The notes under the pieces: generated by a model
Databases searched by the model: none
Told to the model about the DNA's origin: nothing
Seen by the model: the letters and a program-made list of their open reading frames with translations, nothing else
Assembly: GCA_004009845.1 (NCBI GenBank)
Contig: RMBW01000022.1
Location: 62,001-126,000, forward strand
Direction: 5' to 3'
Length of the DNA: 64,000 bases
Source: Davidsoniella eucalypti
Taxonomy: Eukaryota; Ascomycota; Sordariomycetes; Microascales; Ceratocystidaceae
Made by a program: the position numbers and the translations under genes
Shown here: positions 46,951 through 60,867 of the stretch, piece after piece
How the letters are laid out: every line of letters starts with the position of its first letter
Numbering within the stretch: the stretch's first letter is position 1

Positions 46951-49900
46951 TTTCTAGCCAAAGTCAAAGACTTTGGTTCGCTGTTGTAATGCAAGTTGAA
47001 GTCAAGCACTGAGAATAGAAGCATCACATCCATAAACCGCGCAGTCAATGCTATATCAACCGAACAAACAAGAGCGTACCACCAAGCCAAGATATTGTTA
47101 TTGTTATATGGTAATTAACGTGGCGTACCTGTGGCTTTGTGGCTATGCTTGTGGCGTTATCATAGGGCGATTGATTCGTGGAGCGGAAAACAACGATCTG
47201 CCAAGTCCATTTGGGTCGGGGAGTAATTTATGTATGATTTGAGTAACTGAATTTGGTTATTGTTGTTTTGAAGTCGGTAATAATAGGTTATGGTTATTGT
47301 GTCAAGGGAAAAATAAATTGAGCGCTAAAAAGCCCCAAATACTGGGCTGATGTGACAAAAAAAAGGCATGCATCTCGTACGGAGCTCGGATTCAGCCAGC
47401 GATAATGGTAGCAAATATAACAAATAGTAACAGTAACAGGGAGAATCAAGATAAATGAGTGTCAGCAGATGTGTGCCATAAGAACTGATATTATGCAGGG
47501 GAAAGTTGATCTTGGCGCATGAATACTGGGTCGAAGAACAGCTAGATACGCGCGAATTGAGCAGCTACAGTATTAGTAGTAGGTGACTAAATAGTAGCTA
47601 TTGCTGGATCCAAGACTTCAAGAGCTGGTTGTACATGCATGTTTCGCCCCTATCAATCTTTTTTTTTGCTTGTATTTGACTAGATCGATTCAAGCTGTGC
47701 TAGTCAACCAAACATGTCATATTTGCCGTCCTTTCCCTTTTTTTTCATCACATCGAAATATTAATACAGAAATATCACAGTGACCACATCTACACGTACT
47801 ACAAATATTACTGATGTGAATAGGATGCCTGCTGAGGCTCTTCTAGGTTCAAAAATATCATACCAATCTCTGACATGGGGTACGGGACCAAAAAAACAAG
47901 ACGAACTTCGTCAAGTTTAGGAGAAGCTGTTAGAGATCTTCGCCCACTTATCTATGACCTGGTCAGCACCCTTAGATAGTTTCCTAGTAGTGTTACCAGG
48001 GCTTTGTACATGAGCAAGCATATCATTACTTACAGATAGTATGGATGTTCGTTATATAAAAAATAGAAAAAAGGCTCATTCGTTTATATATAGAAGAATA
48101 GTGTTTGAAAACGCCACTTTAGAGTAGTTCTTGCTGCAATGGCATAAGCAGGAATAACTAAAGAAAAGAAAAGATATATGGTCTTTGACAAGCATTTGAT
48201 GTTCATGCTATAGTGCTAGTTGAAGAATATTTATACTAGAGTTGAAAGAAAAGGGTTCTGGAAGATGCGTATAAAAGAAAAGATACGAAAAGGAAAGGGA
48301 TGAGCAAGGGACTATGTTCTCAAAGAAGCCAAAGAAGACAAGTTCAAGCCTTGGACGTAGATAATTTTGACATCATAAGCTCAACATGAAACATAGTGGA
48401 ATTCGTGTCGAAGAATCCCATGTTTCTTTCTCGTCTGGTACTTGGAATATAGAAATATACATATATTAAAGGATGAGTTGTGCACAAGCAAAAAGCCCGC
48501 CATCGTGGCTTGTATGATAAAAATGGCAAGATTTATTAGTTTCAAGGGTCGGATAGAAATTAAAAGAAAAAAGAAAAAAGCGATACAACCTTGGCAATTT
48601 CTGGGTTCACTACGTGGTTAATACATCAAGTACGGTGTTATAAAAAGAAACACATACATAATATGCATACAGTGAGTAGCTATCATGAACTTTTGATACA
48701 TATATTGTTGATAATGTACGCTCAGGAAAGAAAAGTGAAGATCCGGCGGCGGAGTCTTAGCAAAGCCACTTCAAGTCAACAAACGCTACTATATACAAAG
48801 CGTACATCTCAATTTACCTGCCGATTCGCATTGAGTCGATTGAGAGGGTGTGTGTATTGTTGTTGTCGTGGATCGTGGATAGACTGAAGGGTAAGCTTGC
48901 ATCAGAAACACTAATCTTCACGCTTTTTGCAATCACTTTATCGATTTCCCTTTCTTTTATAAGCCGGCAACCTTCATGGTCTGAACCAAACTCCTTGGAG
49001 CGGCGGTTAAATATGAGAAAGAAAAAAAAAAGAAAAAAAAAGAAGAAAAAAAGCATGTTATGTGTGGACGATACTGTGTATCTGTAACTCGACTGTGTGA
49101 AGTACATATGATGTCAAAGTTAGCTGTACTTGTGTGAAACGAGAACTGCGACCGATATTCACATCTTGCATTGTGCATGATGGTCCAATAAAGAAAAGAA
49201 GAAGAAAATAGACCAGATCATATGAGTTACGAATAAGCATTTAGTTTCTTGGTTTTAGTTGTGTTTCTTTGACACCACTCGTCTGACTCTTCCAACTTTT
49301 CAGATGTGTGACCATCTCCGCATTCTATTTATGCGCTGGCCGATGGTCTCGGGCTTGCAAAAGTGTAGAAGAAAAACAGTACGTATTCTGGCCCGAATAG
49401 GCTTTTATTACCATGTTGTGCTTGTGAGCCAAGACGACGGGTGGGAATAAGACGGTTCAGAAAAAATGAGGTCATGTCGGAATGTATAAGCAGTAGCAGT
49501 TGATATATTTGTTTTAAGAAGGCCATCTTTAAGTTGTCCCAAAGAGAGGTGAAACATGCAAAATAAGTCATCATTGGCAATATCGCGAACCAAACATCAA
49601 AGTTGGCATCTGATATATTGGCCATAACAAGATTCCATGCATTGGTCTCGTGAGTTTTCCCTCCATATAAACTGACGCGGAGCTCGGCAAGTGAAGAAGC
49701 CAAGAGAAGCAAATGAGAAAAACAGAAATAAAGGATTGCTTAATATAGGATAAGAGGGTTAACCAGCGTACGTAGTACATGCCAACGACGACTTTTAGGT
49801 CACGATCCTCTCCCTGGAGTCTCGCCGAGTCATGGTATTACCCATTTATTCTGTGTCATGCTATAAAACTTGCCCTCTTGACATGTATTTACAGCTAGGG

Positions 49901-52900
49901 TTCTATGCATGTCCTTTAACGTCGAATTTTGAGGCTGAGCGTAAGGAAAATTGTCGGCTCTCGATATTGTTAAGTATTATCTTCAACAGGGCGGTTCTTC
50001 GGCAGGCAATATTGCGTATACACCGAGTTTGCGTAATGAATTTGGATTTACGGAGTAAGAAGGTAGCTGATATAGAAAAACTCTATCTATGTATATACGA
50101 TATGCCAAAAGGAAGCCGAGAAGGTATGTACATGTATTATGAGCCGCCACGTCTGAAAAAAGAAGGAGTAAGCAACAAGAAACCGTAGCATGTATTTGCT
50201 TTCCCTAGTATATTGTTTTATGATGGTGCTAGACTGTCCCATGGAGTGAGTGATACATGTATACTTGGTTTTTGTTCTATAGCAGCTTCGTTTTACAAAG
50301 GAACACACTACTAGAAACTTCATAACCGAGACTTGCATGGAACACCAACGAGCAACCATTGAAACAAAGGGATGGAAATGGCGTATAGAATTAGAGAAAC
50401 CTCATACCTTTGAGTTTACAGTTGTCTTTCCCTCTTCTTGGTTGGTTCGACTTGTAAGAACGTGAGCGAGGGTCTGGACCAACCATTCGTACTGTATGTA
50501 TTGCATATGAATAAGGCTTGTGACTTGGCGCATCTGGATACTGCAACAACACCATGGCCTGTTGATCTAATTGTATCTACATATGCATGTATCTACAGCT
50601 AGGTTAGAGAGGACTGAACTGATGGCTAGGTAGCCCCTGATCCGCTGCATAGTTGGTTCCCGTAGACCGAACCGTCGTAAGTGGTTAGAGGTCAGTAGTG
50701 GCTGGGCTTGTTCACTTTAGATACAAGAGCATGGATTGACTGCAGGCAGAGACTAGAGATTGGTTGCGATCTGCCGAGCTTTTACTTGTTTATCAATTGC
50801 ATTTATTTTTGCCGGGTATGACGATAGTGACGATAATGACATCCTTATATCCCTCTAGACCCAGGAATGTTTGCTATTCAAGAGGATATTCGCTTTCGGC
50901 GGAGGCTTGTTAGGTGTTATTCGATATGTTCTTCGTAGTCGTATGTCTCTTTGGATTCCATGGTGGCTTGAAAGAGGTGTGACGTTCGGCGCTATATTGG
51001 GTTGTTTCAGTTCTCGGATTGTACAAGGCAGAAAAAAGGTATCCATATTTTATTTCATTGTTTCTGGAGTTTGCTGTGACTGATGATGACGATGTTAGTT
51101 ATGGATGACAGTTATTCGGTAAAAGCAAGCAATTCGTCTGGCATGAAGGTGACATAATGGACGATTATTGGGGCGGTGATCGTAGTGTGTGGATGGCAGT
51201 TCGGGAGGCTTATCAAACCGGCAGGGAATAAAACAGAAGATATGGTCAAGGCAGTACGACTACAGCTTGATGTTCATGTTGTGAAGGGAGAAAAGAAACA
51301 CAGAGAGCAGGTTTTCCGAGTTGTTTGGAGACAACAAAGGACCTAGCACCCAGGCATCGGCAAAAAAAGAAGAGAGAAACTACTAGAAAACGTTGGTGAC
51401 GTCCGAATGAAACTTTTGGAGCGTGACGATCACGACGAGGAAAAGAAAGCCCCGAAGTTGACGATAGACGCAAGAGCAGCTGTTGCCGAGGATGATCAGA
51501 GCAGAAACAAAACTGAAGCCATCAATGACGATTTATCGACGGGATAACGCCGATCTGCTGCAATGATTGTTTTGAGCTTCGTTCAACACGGAGTAGATAC
51601 GCAGTGGTGAGACAGACCTGTATGAAAATACACACTCTAAATCACAGTGCAGGTGTTGTGTTATCAGAGACCTTTAGGCCCCCAACTCAGCTCGAACAGC
51701 GTGGGTTGGTGCGCTGATTCTGATGGGACGACAGTGGGATAGTGGCTATAGTGGGCCTGAGTGCTAGCAAAGTATGCTAATAAAGTAATAAACTAACGGC
51801 AGAGAAAACAACACCAGGGCTAAACTACAGGACAGGACCGCGCAATCGGGAAGGATGCGAGCAAAGAGAAGAGAAGTGTAGGCATTAGTTTAACCAAGGA
51901 AAAATTGACTTTTTTTTTCTTATTTTTTTTTCTTATTTTTTTTTCTTTCGTTTTCTGTTTTCTCTTCTACAAAATGGATGTAATTTTCTTCGCAAGTTGG
52001 GGCTCACTTTTATTCCTGATGATTTTTCTCTCATTGTCGCGTTCTTTTGGCAGTCCATTGTGGCTGAACCAGATATGGGAGAAAACAACGACCTAACGAC
52101 TTCATTTTTTTGCCGTCTGTTTTAGTGGCATTGATAACTTTGCACAATAAGCAACACACACAATCCGATATGATCCAGGAACCCCCCAAAAAACCAAAGC
52201 ACAGCCGACCTGAAAAAAAGAATAGGATCACAGAGGTCAAGAGGGCCCCTAAAAATAAAAATAAAAAATTGGGCGCCGCCTCACAGTCCGCGTAGGCAAT
52301 CTGGCGCGGACAGACCGGAGGGAGAGTGGATGAGCTAGAGAGATATTTTATTTCATATTTTATTTTGTGATTCGGAGCCTGTAAGACGACAAGGCCTAAG
52401 AGTGGCTATCGCGATGGCGTACAAAGCAATACGAATGTGTAAAAGGCCAAAAGAGACGAGCACTAATGCTATTCTAAGAAGCATGGTTAAGGCGAAACCA
52501 GCTCGTACTGGAATGTTAGGTTGAAACAAATGCCATGCCGTTTTTGTAGCTCACGAGAAAAAATCGGCTTTTCGTTTGCGATTTCTTAGTCTAAGAGTGA
52601 AAGAAAAAGAACTTACAGGTGGTTTAGCTCTATATTTTTTTTGTCTCTTTGCTTTCAGGCCTTGTTAGTGATGCGCCAGGGTGTGGATACAACCTACGTC
52701 ACTCCAAGATAAAAAATAAAAAATATATTAGGTGAAAAATACATGGGTTTTACTCAAAAAGAGACTAGAATCTAGCGGGACGATACAAGGCTCCGCCCAA
52801 AAAGTCCAAAAGAAAAAAGACAAAAGCCCACTATATTTTACATTGCTATCTATTGCCTTCGACCAAAGCTACGATTCAGGTACTAAGTTGCTGTAGGACG

Positions 52901-53160
52901 TGCCAACAGCGCGAGCATCGACAGCTTGGATACGAGGTCCTAAATCCTGCGCCGTGATTCATGTACCTGTACAAGCCCATATAAAGTTTGTCGATGGAGC
53001 GGATGGACTGGTGGGATGGCCGCTGCTGAAGTGTCGTATACATGCATGTACTAATAGTTATATTGCAGTTGGCTGGCTCTGTTTTTTCTGGTTTCGAGAT
53101 CAACATTGGCTTTCCAGTATGAAACAACGATATCTTTCACAAGACAGAAATAAATAAAAA
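46951..53160. other. Gene-poor AT-rich desert
   Basis: No recognisable gene in about 6 kb. Frames around 49329-49712, 49832-50188 and 50871-51083 have no domain and no supporting splice structure that I could defend. A T-rich TTTTTTTTCTTA-type repeat occurs at about 51909-51945. Confidence 0.45.
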
Positions 53161-54856
53161 AGACAGAAATACAATTATTGAATCTCAGTGCAGCGAATCC
53201 ACGCCCCCAAAGACCGACTGCGGCATACAGTATAGAGAACGAAGTACAGGTAAACTATCGTCCCACCCCCCCCTTCTCCACCAGAGGAAAAGAGAGGACG
53301 ACTGGTGGGCCGTCCATCTTTCTTTGGGGTTCGCTGGGCCACGCCATGTCACGCTTGGTACGTACGCAAGGGCTTTGGTACTGCTGGTTTATGCTTGCTT
53401 TGCTGTGCTTTTACTGCCGCTGTTTTGCCTGACGCTTGAAGTCGAGTCGTGCGAGCCAGAGGGACGCAGGCAGCCGTCAAGCGAACTAGCCTTCAGTGGC
53501 AGCGCCGGATGGTCTGGGCGGTGGACTGTGTCTTCCAACAGCCCACGGCCTCGTTTTTCTCGGGTGATGGCCCGATTTTCCCTCTCTTGTTTATTTTCTT
53601 TTTCTGCTGGTGGTTTCTGCGATTCTATATCAAGCCCAGATCCCCTCCTTTCTGGCCGACGTTTCCTGGTGCATGTCTTATTCTCGATCTTCTTCTCTTC
53701 CTAGTCACATTCAACCGCCAGCAACTATCGCCGTCTTGCCTTGGCATTTGCTAGCTAGTCTTTTATTGCCTGCATATATATATCTATCTACCGTCATTTA
53801 TTGCTCTCGCACGCACCTGTCTCTTATCGTGCTAGCAAAAGCCATAAGCCAAATTTCCCCCCTCTGTCATCTTCGATCAGCCAATCCGTCCATCCAATCT
53901 ACCGACCGTCCATTTGTCTTATCATAACTCTATCGCTCTTTTCTGCCCATTGAGTATTGTTCCCTGTCCTCCCAGCCTGGTTTCTGCTTGGGCTCTCTTT
54001 TTATTATATTTATTTCTCTTTTTTCTTCTTTTTTTTTCGTTACCCATCTAATCTCCACTGCAGCACTATCCCTGTGTCGTGCCCTTCTCGCATTTTCTGC
54101 TATCTTTTACTAGTATCTCCTACTCTTCAAGTTTGCTACAGGCCCTTCTGTTCCCCTGTCACGCTCTTGACCGGCCAAAACGCAGTCAGCAGCCTTTGCT
54201 TCATTAGGCTTTATTACGAGACCGTCCTCATTCGGTCTTTTGCTAGTCCACCGCCAAATCACATCTAAAAGCGATCATAACGATAGAAAACAAGAGCTGT
54301 CGGCATTGATCGCCAATCGTAGCTTGTCTTCGTCTCACCAACGAAACCGAATCTGCCCCCTAGCGCCATTTATACTGCTATTTCTGGAATCGTCGACTAC
54401 ATCATAGTTGACGCTGAATGCGATAAGCAAGAGCCGTCGCAGCCTCACATCCATTCTATCGCCTCTCCCTGTCAGTCGTCACCGTCGCTCTCGATACAAC
54501 ACGCAGTCGCACCTTGTGCCGCCGTATCTTTGGCTGTTTTATCCGCAAGACCTCCCTGGCTTCCACCTACTACTACTACTACTACTACTACTACCGTAGA
54601 AGCTCTTTATCTCAAGTTTCTTCTGTAAACTTCTGGGATCCCTACCGTCCAGGGCCTGTTTCTTCTCTGGCATTAGCGACCCACCGTGCTCACATCCTTC
54701 TTGGGCGCCGTATCTCTCAGCCCGTGCTCGCTCCGACACGCCTCTCAGCCTCTTATTGTGACGGGGGGCTTCTGCTATCAGTAGCACTGTAATACTGCCA
54801 TCACATACACTATTAAAGGCCTGCGACTCCCAGCGCCGCACGCGAAAAAATACAAA
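53161..54856 (+). promoter_or_regulatory. Long C/T-rich promoter and leader of the DUF2406 gene
   Basis: From about 53200 the plus strand turns strongly C/T-rich up to the ATG at 54857. A TATATATAT segment lies near 53773-53781. If that is the core promoter, the leader would be about 1 kb. A (TAC)n microsatellite lies within it at about 54567-54594. The plus-strand open frames in this stretch are pyrimidine-rich and without motifs, so I read them as leader, not genes. Confidence 0.45.
54567..54594 (+). repeat. (TAC)n trinucleotide microsatellite
   Basis: About nine consecutive TAC units directly after CTTCCACC, inside the long leader of the DUF2406 gene. Likely length-variable between strains. 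Confidence 0.85.
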
Positions 54857-56644
54857 ATGGCTTCCTACGACCAACAACCTCTCCCTCCCCATAACCAGGG
54901 ATACAACTCGCAGTACCAACAGCAACAACAAAACCAGCAGTACGGCCACTACCAGCAAGAGTCTCAAGACTACTATCCTCCTTCTACTCCCAACAACCGC
55001 CAGCAACAACAATACCAGAACTCGCAGTTGCAGTCGCAGCCACTCTCTCCTGGCTCCCAACAGTCCACCGCTGAACACCAGCGCAACCGTTCTCGCGGTC
55101 TCAGCTTGACCTCCAACAACTCCGGTGGCCCTAACGAGACTCCCGCTGAAAAAGACGCCAATCGCCTCCAAAGCAAAGCCGACCCTACTCTTGCCATGAA
55201 CGAAGCCGAGCCCGGTACGTAACATCACCACCGCCTACTATACACACCTCGATTCCACAGCGCATCCCGTGCTGTCTGTCTACTCTCGTTTCCGCACAAC
55301 CTGTCACTACACTCTACGGCTTGACAAGACACTTGGGAACAATCGTTGCTCTGCTTGCTTTCGTTTGCGCTATCTAGCTAGCTGGTGCCCATCTTGGTGG
55401 GTTTGCTGGTCGGCTGGCGCAAACAATATCCAGCCCGCTTAGACTTGAGCCGCCTTCCTTCGTGACGCTGATCCGAACCAGGTGCTCCTTATCTATGCCC
55501 ATGCTTCGTCCAGTGTCTTTGATACCGACCTCCCTCTCTCTCTCACAACAGATCACCAATAGAAAACTCAAAGCGATGCGACATCAACAGCCGGATCATC
55601 CTGCTCCTCTTCCTACATCCCGAATTTTGAATCCATAAATCGCATTTACTGACATCTTCTTCTTTGTACAGCCGCTGTCGCCTCCATGCAGTCTTCTATG
55701 CCTTCGCTGCGCTCTATCCAGCACAAAGACCCCCTGGGCAATCTCATTGGTACGTCACTCCATCACATTGTTGCTACATCATAGCTGCATATGTAATATG
55801 CAGATACTTCTGCAAGCTACTGCATGCATATCCAGCTCGCTTTGCAGGGCTGTTACAGCGCTAGTCTGGCCCCTCATCTCTCCTCCAAGCTAGCTCTCTA
55901 GTGCGTTGATCGCCAGCAAAAACTAACACTATCCCTCTTTTTGCCTCCAATAGTTGATCCTGATCTGTCTAACCCAACCAGAAGCCGTTGGGAGCGTCCT
56001 CTCGACACTATCCGCAGCTTCGAGGCTGCTATCGATGGTGGCGGCCGCCACTATGTTCAAAGCAACAAAGACACCTGGGGCAAGCGTGCCAGTGTATACT
56101 GTAAGTTTTTTTTCTTTTCTTTTCCTTTCCTGTTTATTTACCTGCTGCTTCAGGCACTCTTGCTCGGAGCCCTCCAATTTCCAGTGTTAATCTGCCTGTT
56201 GCGGTTGTTATGGCTGTGCACTTTGTGCCATTCCAGTAGTGCAGTGTTTGGCCACCTTGTGCACGGTGCAGCACAGCGCAACATGGATCAATACGAGCCT
56301 TTTTTCCCTTGTGTTTATCATCTATGCACCCAGGAACGTAACGCTAACACACCCTTTTTCCCAATTCAGCCACCACCCCAAGAGACTACCGCGGCAGCTA
56401 TTACGGCAGCCCGAACAACTATTCCGATACCCGTGAGCGCCCGCGTAACCAGAATCCTAGCTACTCGTACGAGACCACTGGCAGTGATAACAGCTCTGGA
56501 AACGGCCCCGCGCCCAGTCAGAACTACAGTCTGCAGGCTTCTGCTGCTCCCGCTCCTGTCGCTGCGCCTGCAGTAACGGCCGCCGTTGCATCACCTCCCG
56601 ATGACAAGCGCAAGAGCTGGTTCAAGAAGAAGTTCCGCAAATAG
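54857..56644 (+). CDS. DUF2406-family fungal protein
   Basis: Four exons (54857-55214, 55672-55749, 55954-56100, 56370-56644) join to 285 aa across GT-AG introns of 457, 204 and 269 bp. Residues 1-75 are Gln/Asn/Tyr-rich with poly-Gln runs. RNRSRGLSLTSN follows. Exons 2 and 3 carry the family core: SMPSLRSIQHKDPLGNLI, then DPDLSNPTRSRWERPLDTIRSFEAAIDGG. The C-terminus is Ala/Pro/Ser-rich and ends in a basic tail (DDKRKSWFKKKFRK). The core matches the fungal-specific DUF2406 family as I know it, whose biochemical role is not established; I do not assign one. The basic tail could bind acidic membranes. The long leader and large introns suggest regulated expression. No transmembrane segment is present. 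Confidence 0.85.
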
Positions 56645-58637
56645 GGGAGCGGATCATGATGACCTTCTTGTAACTCCGGCCTTGGCGTCACTCAACGACG
56701 AGTCCTAGACGGACTCTTTGTTCTTTTTCATTGTTCTCTACTCCTTTTTTGCATTTTCCCGGGGGTTCCTCTTTTTCTTTTCCTTTTCGTCTTTTGCTTA
56801 TACCTCCTACGAACTCCATTCTCTTGCAATCACAGCTAGACTTTCATTCCATCGCCTCCTTTTTATGGTGTGCTGTTAGCATAGGTGGCATCAAGGTTAG
56901 AAGCAAAGCCTTCGATCGTCTTCTATGAACCTATCTACTACCAATTATCGAAAAAAAATCTATAGACGCCATATAAAGAATATGGCAGGGAATTTCGAAT
57001 CTGGCTAGGTTCGTGGTGTTTATTTCAAGGGAGAATGATTTCCCTTTTTTGTTTTCGTTTTTGCCGGTCATTCCTTTTTATACGTTTCTTGGTTACGCCC
57101 TCTTGACGCCTCACTCCTTTTTTGTTCTTTTTTTGCTTTTTCGATAAAGCTGTTTTTTTTCTTTCTTCTTCATTGTCTTTTTCGTTTGGGTTGGATATCG
57201 TATCTTTATTTGATTTTACTCTCTTCTTCTTTTTTTCTTCTTGGGCGGGAAAGAAGCACTTGTACCGGCGTCACGGTTGTACCGCATTGTTGCATTCAAC
57301 TCTCTCTATCTTTTCTATCACATATCCGAGGAAAAAATCTGTAGAACAAATAACCACTTCAATATTTCTTTTGTCATTCTCATATAAATCCAATTTTTTA
57401 TTCAACTTATCATTCCATTCCACCTATTTTATAATTGTCTGTGATGTATGCACATGTATTATCTCATGTTTGCCATATCTTTTTTTATAATATCTACCAT
57501 CGTCGTTTCAACTCCAACTTGAGTAATATAATGCTCGAATAAATCATATATCTCGAGCTAACGAACCAACCAATCCTAGTTTGAATGCCAACGTACCAAC
57601 ATGAAACATTTTGTCCCTCCGGTTGCTTCACCGTTGACTTTAGACTATCTCGCAGTTACACGGAGCCAATGTCCTGTTCTTTATATGTAATACAAGTGGC
57701 CCTATCTAGGACTATCAGCGATACTGAGAAAGAATAAGTAGTGTTCAATTTCGATATAGTTGACACAAGCACGGACAACGCTGTTGTTTCTAGATCTGTC
57801 AATACTGCCACAACACCCCGTCATTCTTTGATATTTCTTGATCCCAATATCATAAGTTTTGATGTTGGCCTTGCCAAATAATGGTGTCATGTTCTCATAT
57901 CATCATGTGTATGAAGTAAGGCAGCCAGCTATAATCCATCTTACATTGCAAATTGGCTTATCTATCAACAATACCATAACCACTTACAAAGTCGGTCTAG
58001 CCACGAGAATCAGAATACCCACTCGTTTATAAGTTAAGCATCACAATATTTGAATCAAGATGTTCTAGAGCGGAAGGAGACTAACAACACTATTTAGCTA
58101 ATAATGTCTCAAAATCATAAAGAAGCTAACTATAGCATTTTTGGTTATAATAAAGGACAAGATCGCACTAGTTGAAGAATTGTCTGATGATAAATCAACA
58201 AAGGATAAGACAAAGCATGGAGATATTAGAGAGCTATCTCTATATATTTGTCTCCCCGTTTTACACAAAATAAAGCTCTATATATGAATACGTAAGCAGC
58301 AGGGTGAAGAAGTTGTTTCTACAGCATCACTCGTTGCGTTGTAGCCAGTAAAGCGTTCTATTCTTTTAACTCATTGTCTCATGTGTATTGTTCGGGACAA
58401 TGATATAGACAACATTCAAGCTAATAGACATCCAATCAACATTGGATGTACATAGATGTCTCATAACACAATGGTTAAAATGACACCCATAAGGGCTCAT
58501 TCAAAGAGCAATGTGCTACAGTTGAGAACTATAGCATATCAATGAGTGAAGATGATTGTATTTGTGATTATTTCAAATTAGTATACCAACCTTAGTAGGG
58601 TGTTAGATGAGGATCATAAGGACACCTATCTTGATAT
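56645..58637. other. 3' flanks of DUF2406 and VMA21 genes, no gene seen
   Basis: T-rich 3' flank of the DUF2406 gene to about 57500, then AT-rich sequence up to the VMA21 stop codon. No recognisable coding sequence. Confidence 0.5.
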
Positions 58638-59098
58638 TTATTGATGCTTTTTGCCTTCCGTCTTGTTTTCATCTAGGCTTGACTGGTCTTCACGCATAGC
58701 GACAATGATGTAAGCGAAAAGAACGACATTGGCAATGATAGCAGCTAGTCCTCCAGCATACGATGAGTTTCCTTCCAAGATGAGTGTTAGTATTGGCGTA
58801 TATATTGTTGCTTTAAACTGGAGGCTAATAATATGAGAGTGTATACCTTTGAATACAAGATCAACAGTCAAAAAGTATGATCCGATGGGGCAGGTAACCA
58901 TTGCTAGAGTGAAGCCCATGAGCTTCATGATAACATCTCTATAGCAGAATTAGTATTTTTGCATACACGACAACCGTGTGATATAAAGATGAATAGCGCA
59001 TACCTAGGGACAGCAGGGCCAGTTTCAGGCTTCTCGACCACAGTGTCATTTTGGTCAAGAGCAGTCTTTTCACTAGCAACGATTCTACGAGTAGCCAT
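58638..59098 (-). CDS. VMA21: V-ATPase assembly factor Vma21
   Basis: Three exons on the minus strand (59004-59098, 58847-58938, 58638-58771) join to 106 aa across introns of 65 and 75 bp. The start MATRRIV, the PAVP..VIMKLMGFTLAM segment and VFKGNSSYAGGLAAIIANVV fit the family. Two membrane helices are visible (about 38-58 and 69-87), joined by a short lumenal loop. The C-terminus ends GKKHQ, a KKXX dilysine ER-retrieval signal. Vma21 escorts the assembling V0 sector in the ER and cycles between ER and Golgi. The length is normal. Two matching CACGTGAC sites lie 417 and 542 bp upstream of the ATG. Confidence 0.93.
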
Positions 59099-59512
59099 TT
59101 TGATATCGATTGGATGCTATAGTTTGATGATTCTATCGTTATTTTGATTGATACCGCACTTATACCGTAAGAGGCAAAAAAAAACAAAGGACAACAATAT
59201 AAAATTGGCTACAACAAGATCAACTAATGGAACAACGATGCATCAGCGACCTAACCATAGGTAGGACTGGAAAGGGGTCAAATAATTGATCGAACAAGAG
59301 GCTTCTTCACACTTCTAGATCCCAGTAAGTTGTGATAACGACTGCAGGAGAACAGATATAACGTGATGTTGTTTTGTTGTTTCACACACAGCAAAACAAC
59401 TAAAGCTTGAGTGAGGCTGGCTGCTACCGTCCCAGTTTGGTTGTCCTACTCGACCCACATTTCTTTCGCTCGTTGATATAACCAAACTAGGTTAAATTGA
59501 CTGTCCTTGGAT

Positions 59513-59529
59513 AACACGTGACTGCGCGG
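59513..59529. promoter_or_regulatory. AACACGTGACTGCGCGG site, copy 1, upstream of VMA21
   Basis: A CACGTG core with a 17-base context shared with the second copy 125 bp away, differing at one base. Confidence 0.5.
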
Positions 59530-59637
59530 TTTTTTTCTTTTCTTTTCTTGAGCAAAGAGTAACCTTTCTCTTTTTCGGGGCCTTGTTGTTCATTCCTTAT
59601 GTTGTGCAGTAGATAATAAACTTAGACTTTGCGCCGA

Positions 59638-59654
59638 AACACGTGACTACGCGG
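59638..59654. promoter_or_regulatory. AACACGTGACTACGCGG site, copy 2, upstream of VMA21
   Basis: Second copy of the extended CACGTG motif, in the same orientation as copy 1. Confidence 0.5.
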
Positions 59655-60867
59655 ATGAGATATAACAGTGTCGCCTGTTGGCAATTAGTAGACGACGACA
59701 CCATTGATCTCGATTTTTTGAGTTTTTGAGAAACTAAGGTTTTGGAATAGTTTATCAAGCCGAGAAAAAGATAGTAAATCGTTGAGAAGAGAAAGAGACA
59801 CAAATCTTGTTAGAGCCATTTTGACGCAAACAAACAATATCCTAATTGGTCCATTAACTTAGTTAACTAAAACGAAAGCTAGTCTTGAATCTTTTATCGA
59901 TAAAAATTACTGGTGAAGAAAGCTGTTGTTCACGGAACTCTTCTCACCGACACAAATCAAAAACTTCTTTTTTTCCCTTCTTTTTTTTCTAAATTCTTTT
60001 TCATCAAGGTGGAAATGTAGCACCTCGGTATCCTAAGATACACAGCTCTGAACTAACACTAGTATACAATGCAAGGCGAAGGACAACCTATTTCTGTTTA
60101 CTTTAGCTGTAATTCGTTGTTATTTGAACATACATTCGTTGCTACGTTCACTTTCATGGATGAGCCCCTTGTTATCCGCTTCACTCTCTTCTTATCTGTG
60201 CTTTGATTAGTGGCTACTTTTTTTTTTCTTTTTTCTTTTTTCTTTCTGTGTTTTTATGACAACTCAGCACACACATAATTGCAACATCAACAACAACAAT
60301 CACAGCAACCAGCAACCACAGACAACTTTTGATACTAATGTCGTTTTTCCTCATATCTATATATTCAAGTCTATCTACCAGCCTCAAAGTCGACAGAGCA
60401 CGAAACCATTACTTTTTCTTTCTTTTTTCTTTCGAGAGATCAAAACTCTAACTCTGGTACGTATATTGCATGCCAATTGCATATTCAGTTGCTTGTATTT
60501 TCCTCCTCAAGTGCCATTGTCCAAGGTTTCCCTGTCTACTATCCTGTTCGGCATTCTGCGTTGCTAGGGCCGTGCTGGTCTGTCCCACTAGTTTAAGGAG
60601 ACATTCATTCATCCTGCCATTGTTTATTTGCCCTTTTAGCATTTTTTTCCTCTCTCGAACTTCTTCGCCCTTTTGTTTTCTGGGCTCTGTCAAAACATCG
60701 TACTAATCGGCACGTTCTTAGTCGTCAACCTCCATTTTCTCTCATAACTGGTATTGTACGGACGGTCCTTTACTGCTCGCCTGGGTGTAATCGACGCTGG
60801 CCTTTTTACGTGTCAACTGGGCCCCCAATTCCCAGTCTTGGAATTGTTTTTATCCTTCCTTTTCACG
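59655..60867 (+). promoter_or_regulatory. Upstream region of the Fun30-like gene
   Basis: The divergent intergenic region shared with VMA21. The plus strand is T/C-rich with T runs (about 59968-59998 and 60218-60243) and a CAACAACAACAATCAC-type stretch near 60285, typical of a fungal promoter and leader. The coding frame is open from about 60754, but the first ATG is at 60868. Confidence 0.45.

Noticed and set aside
50871..51083. 70-codon frame with GGGLLGVIRYVLRSR-like sequence, protein-like at first sight
   Set aside because: Starts at TTG, short, no recognisable family and no defensible flanking exons; equal-sized frames occur on the opposite strand.
54539..55231. 230-codon minus-strand frame
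   Set aside because: It is antisense to exon 1 of the DUF2406 gene and its leader; its poly-Leu/Val content comes from the CAG/TAC repeats on the plus strand.
60754..60867. In-frame extension of the Fun30-like protein
   Set aside because: Starts at a TTG codon, is hydrophobic and pyrimidine-rich like a leader, and lacks an ATG. The start at 60868 gives a typical N-terminus.
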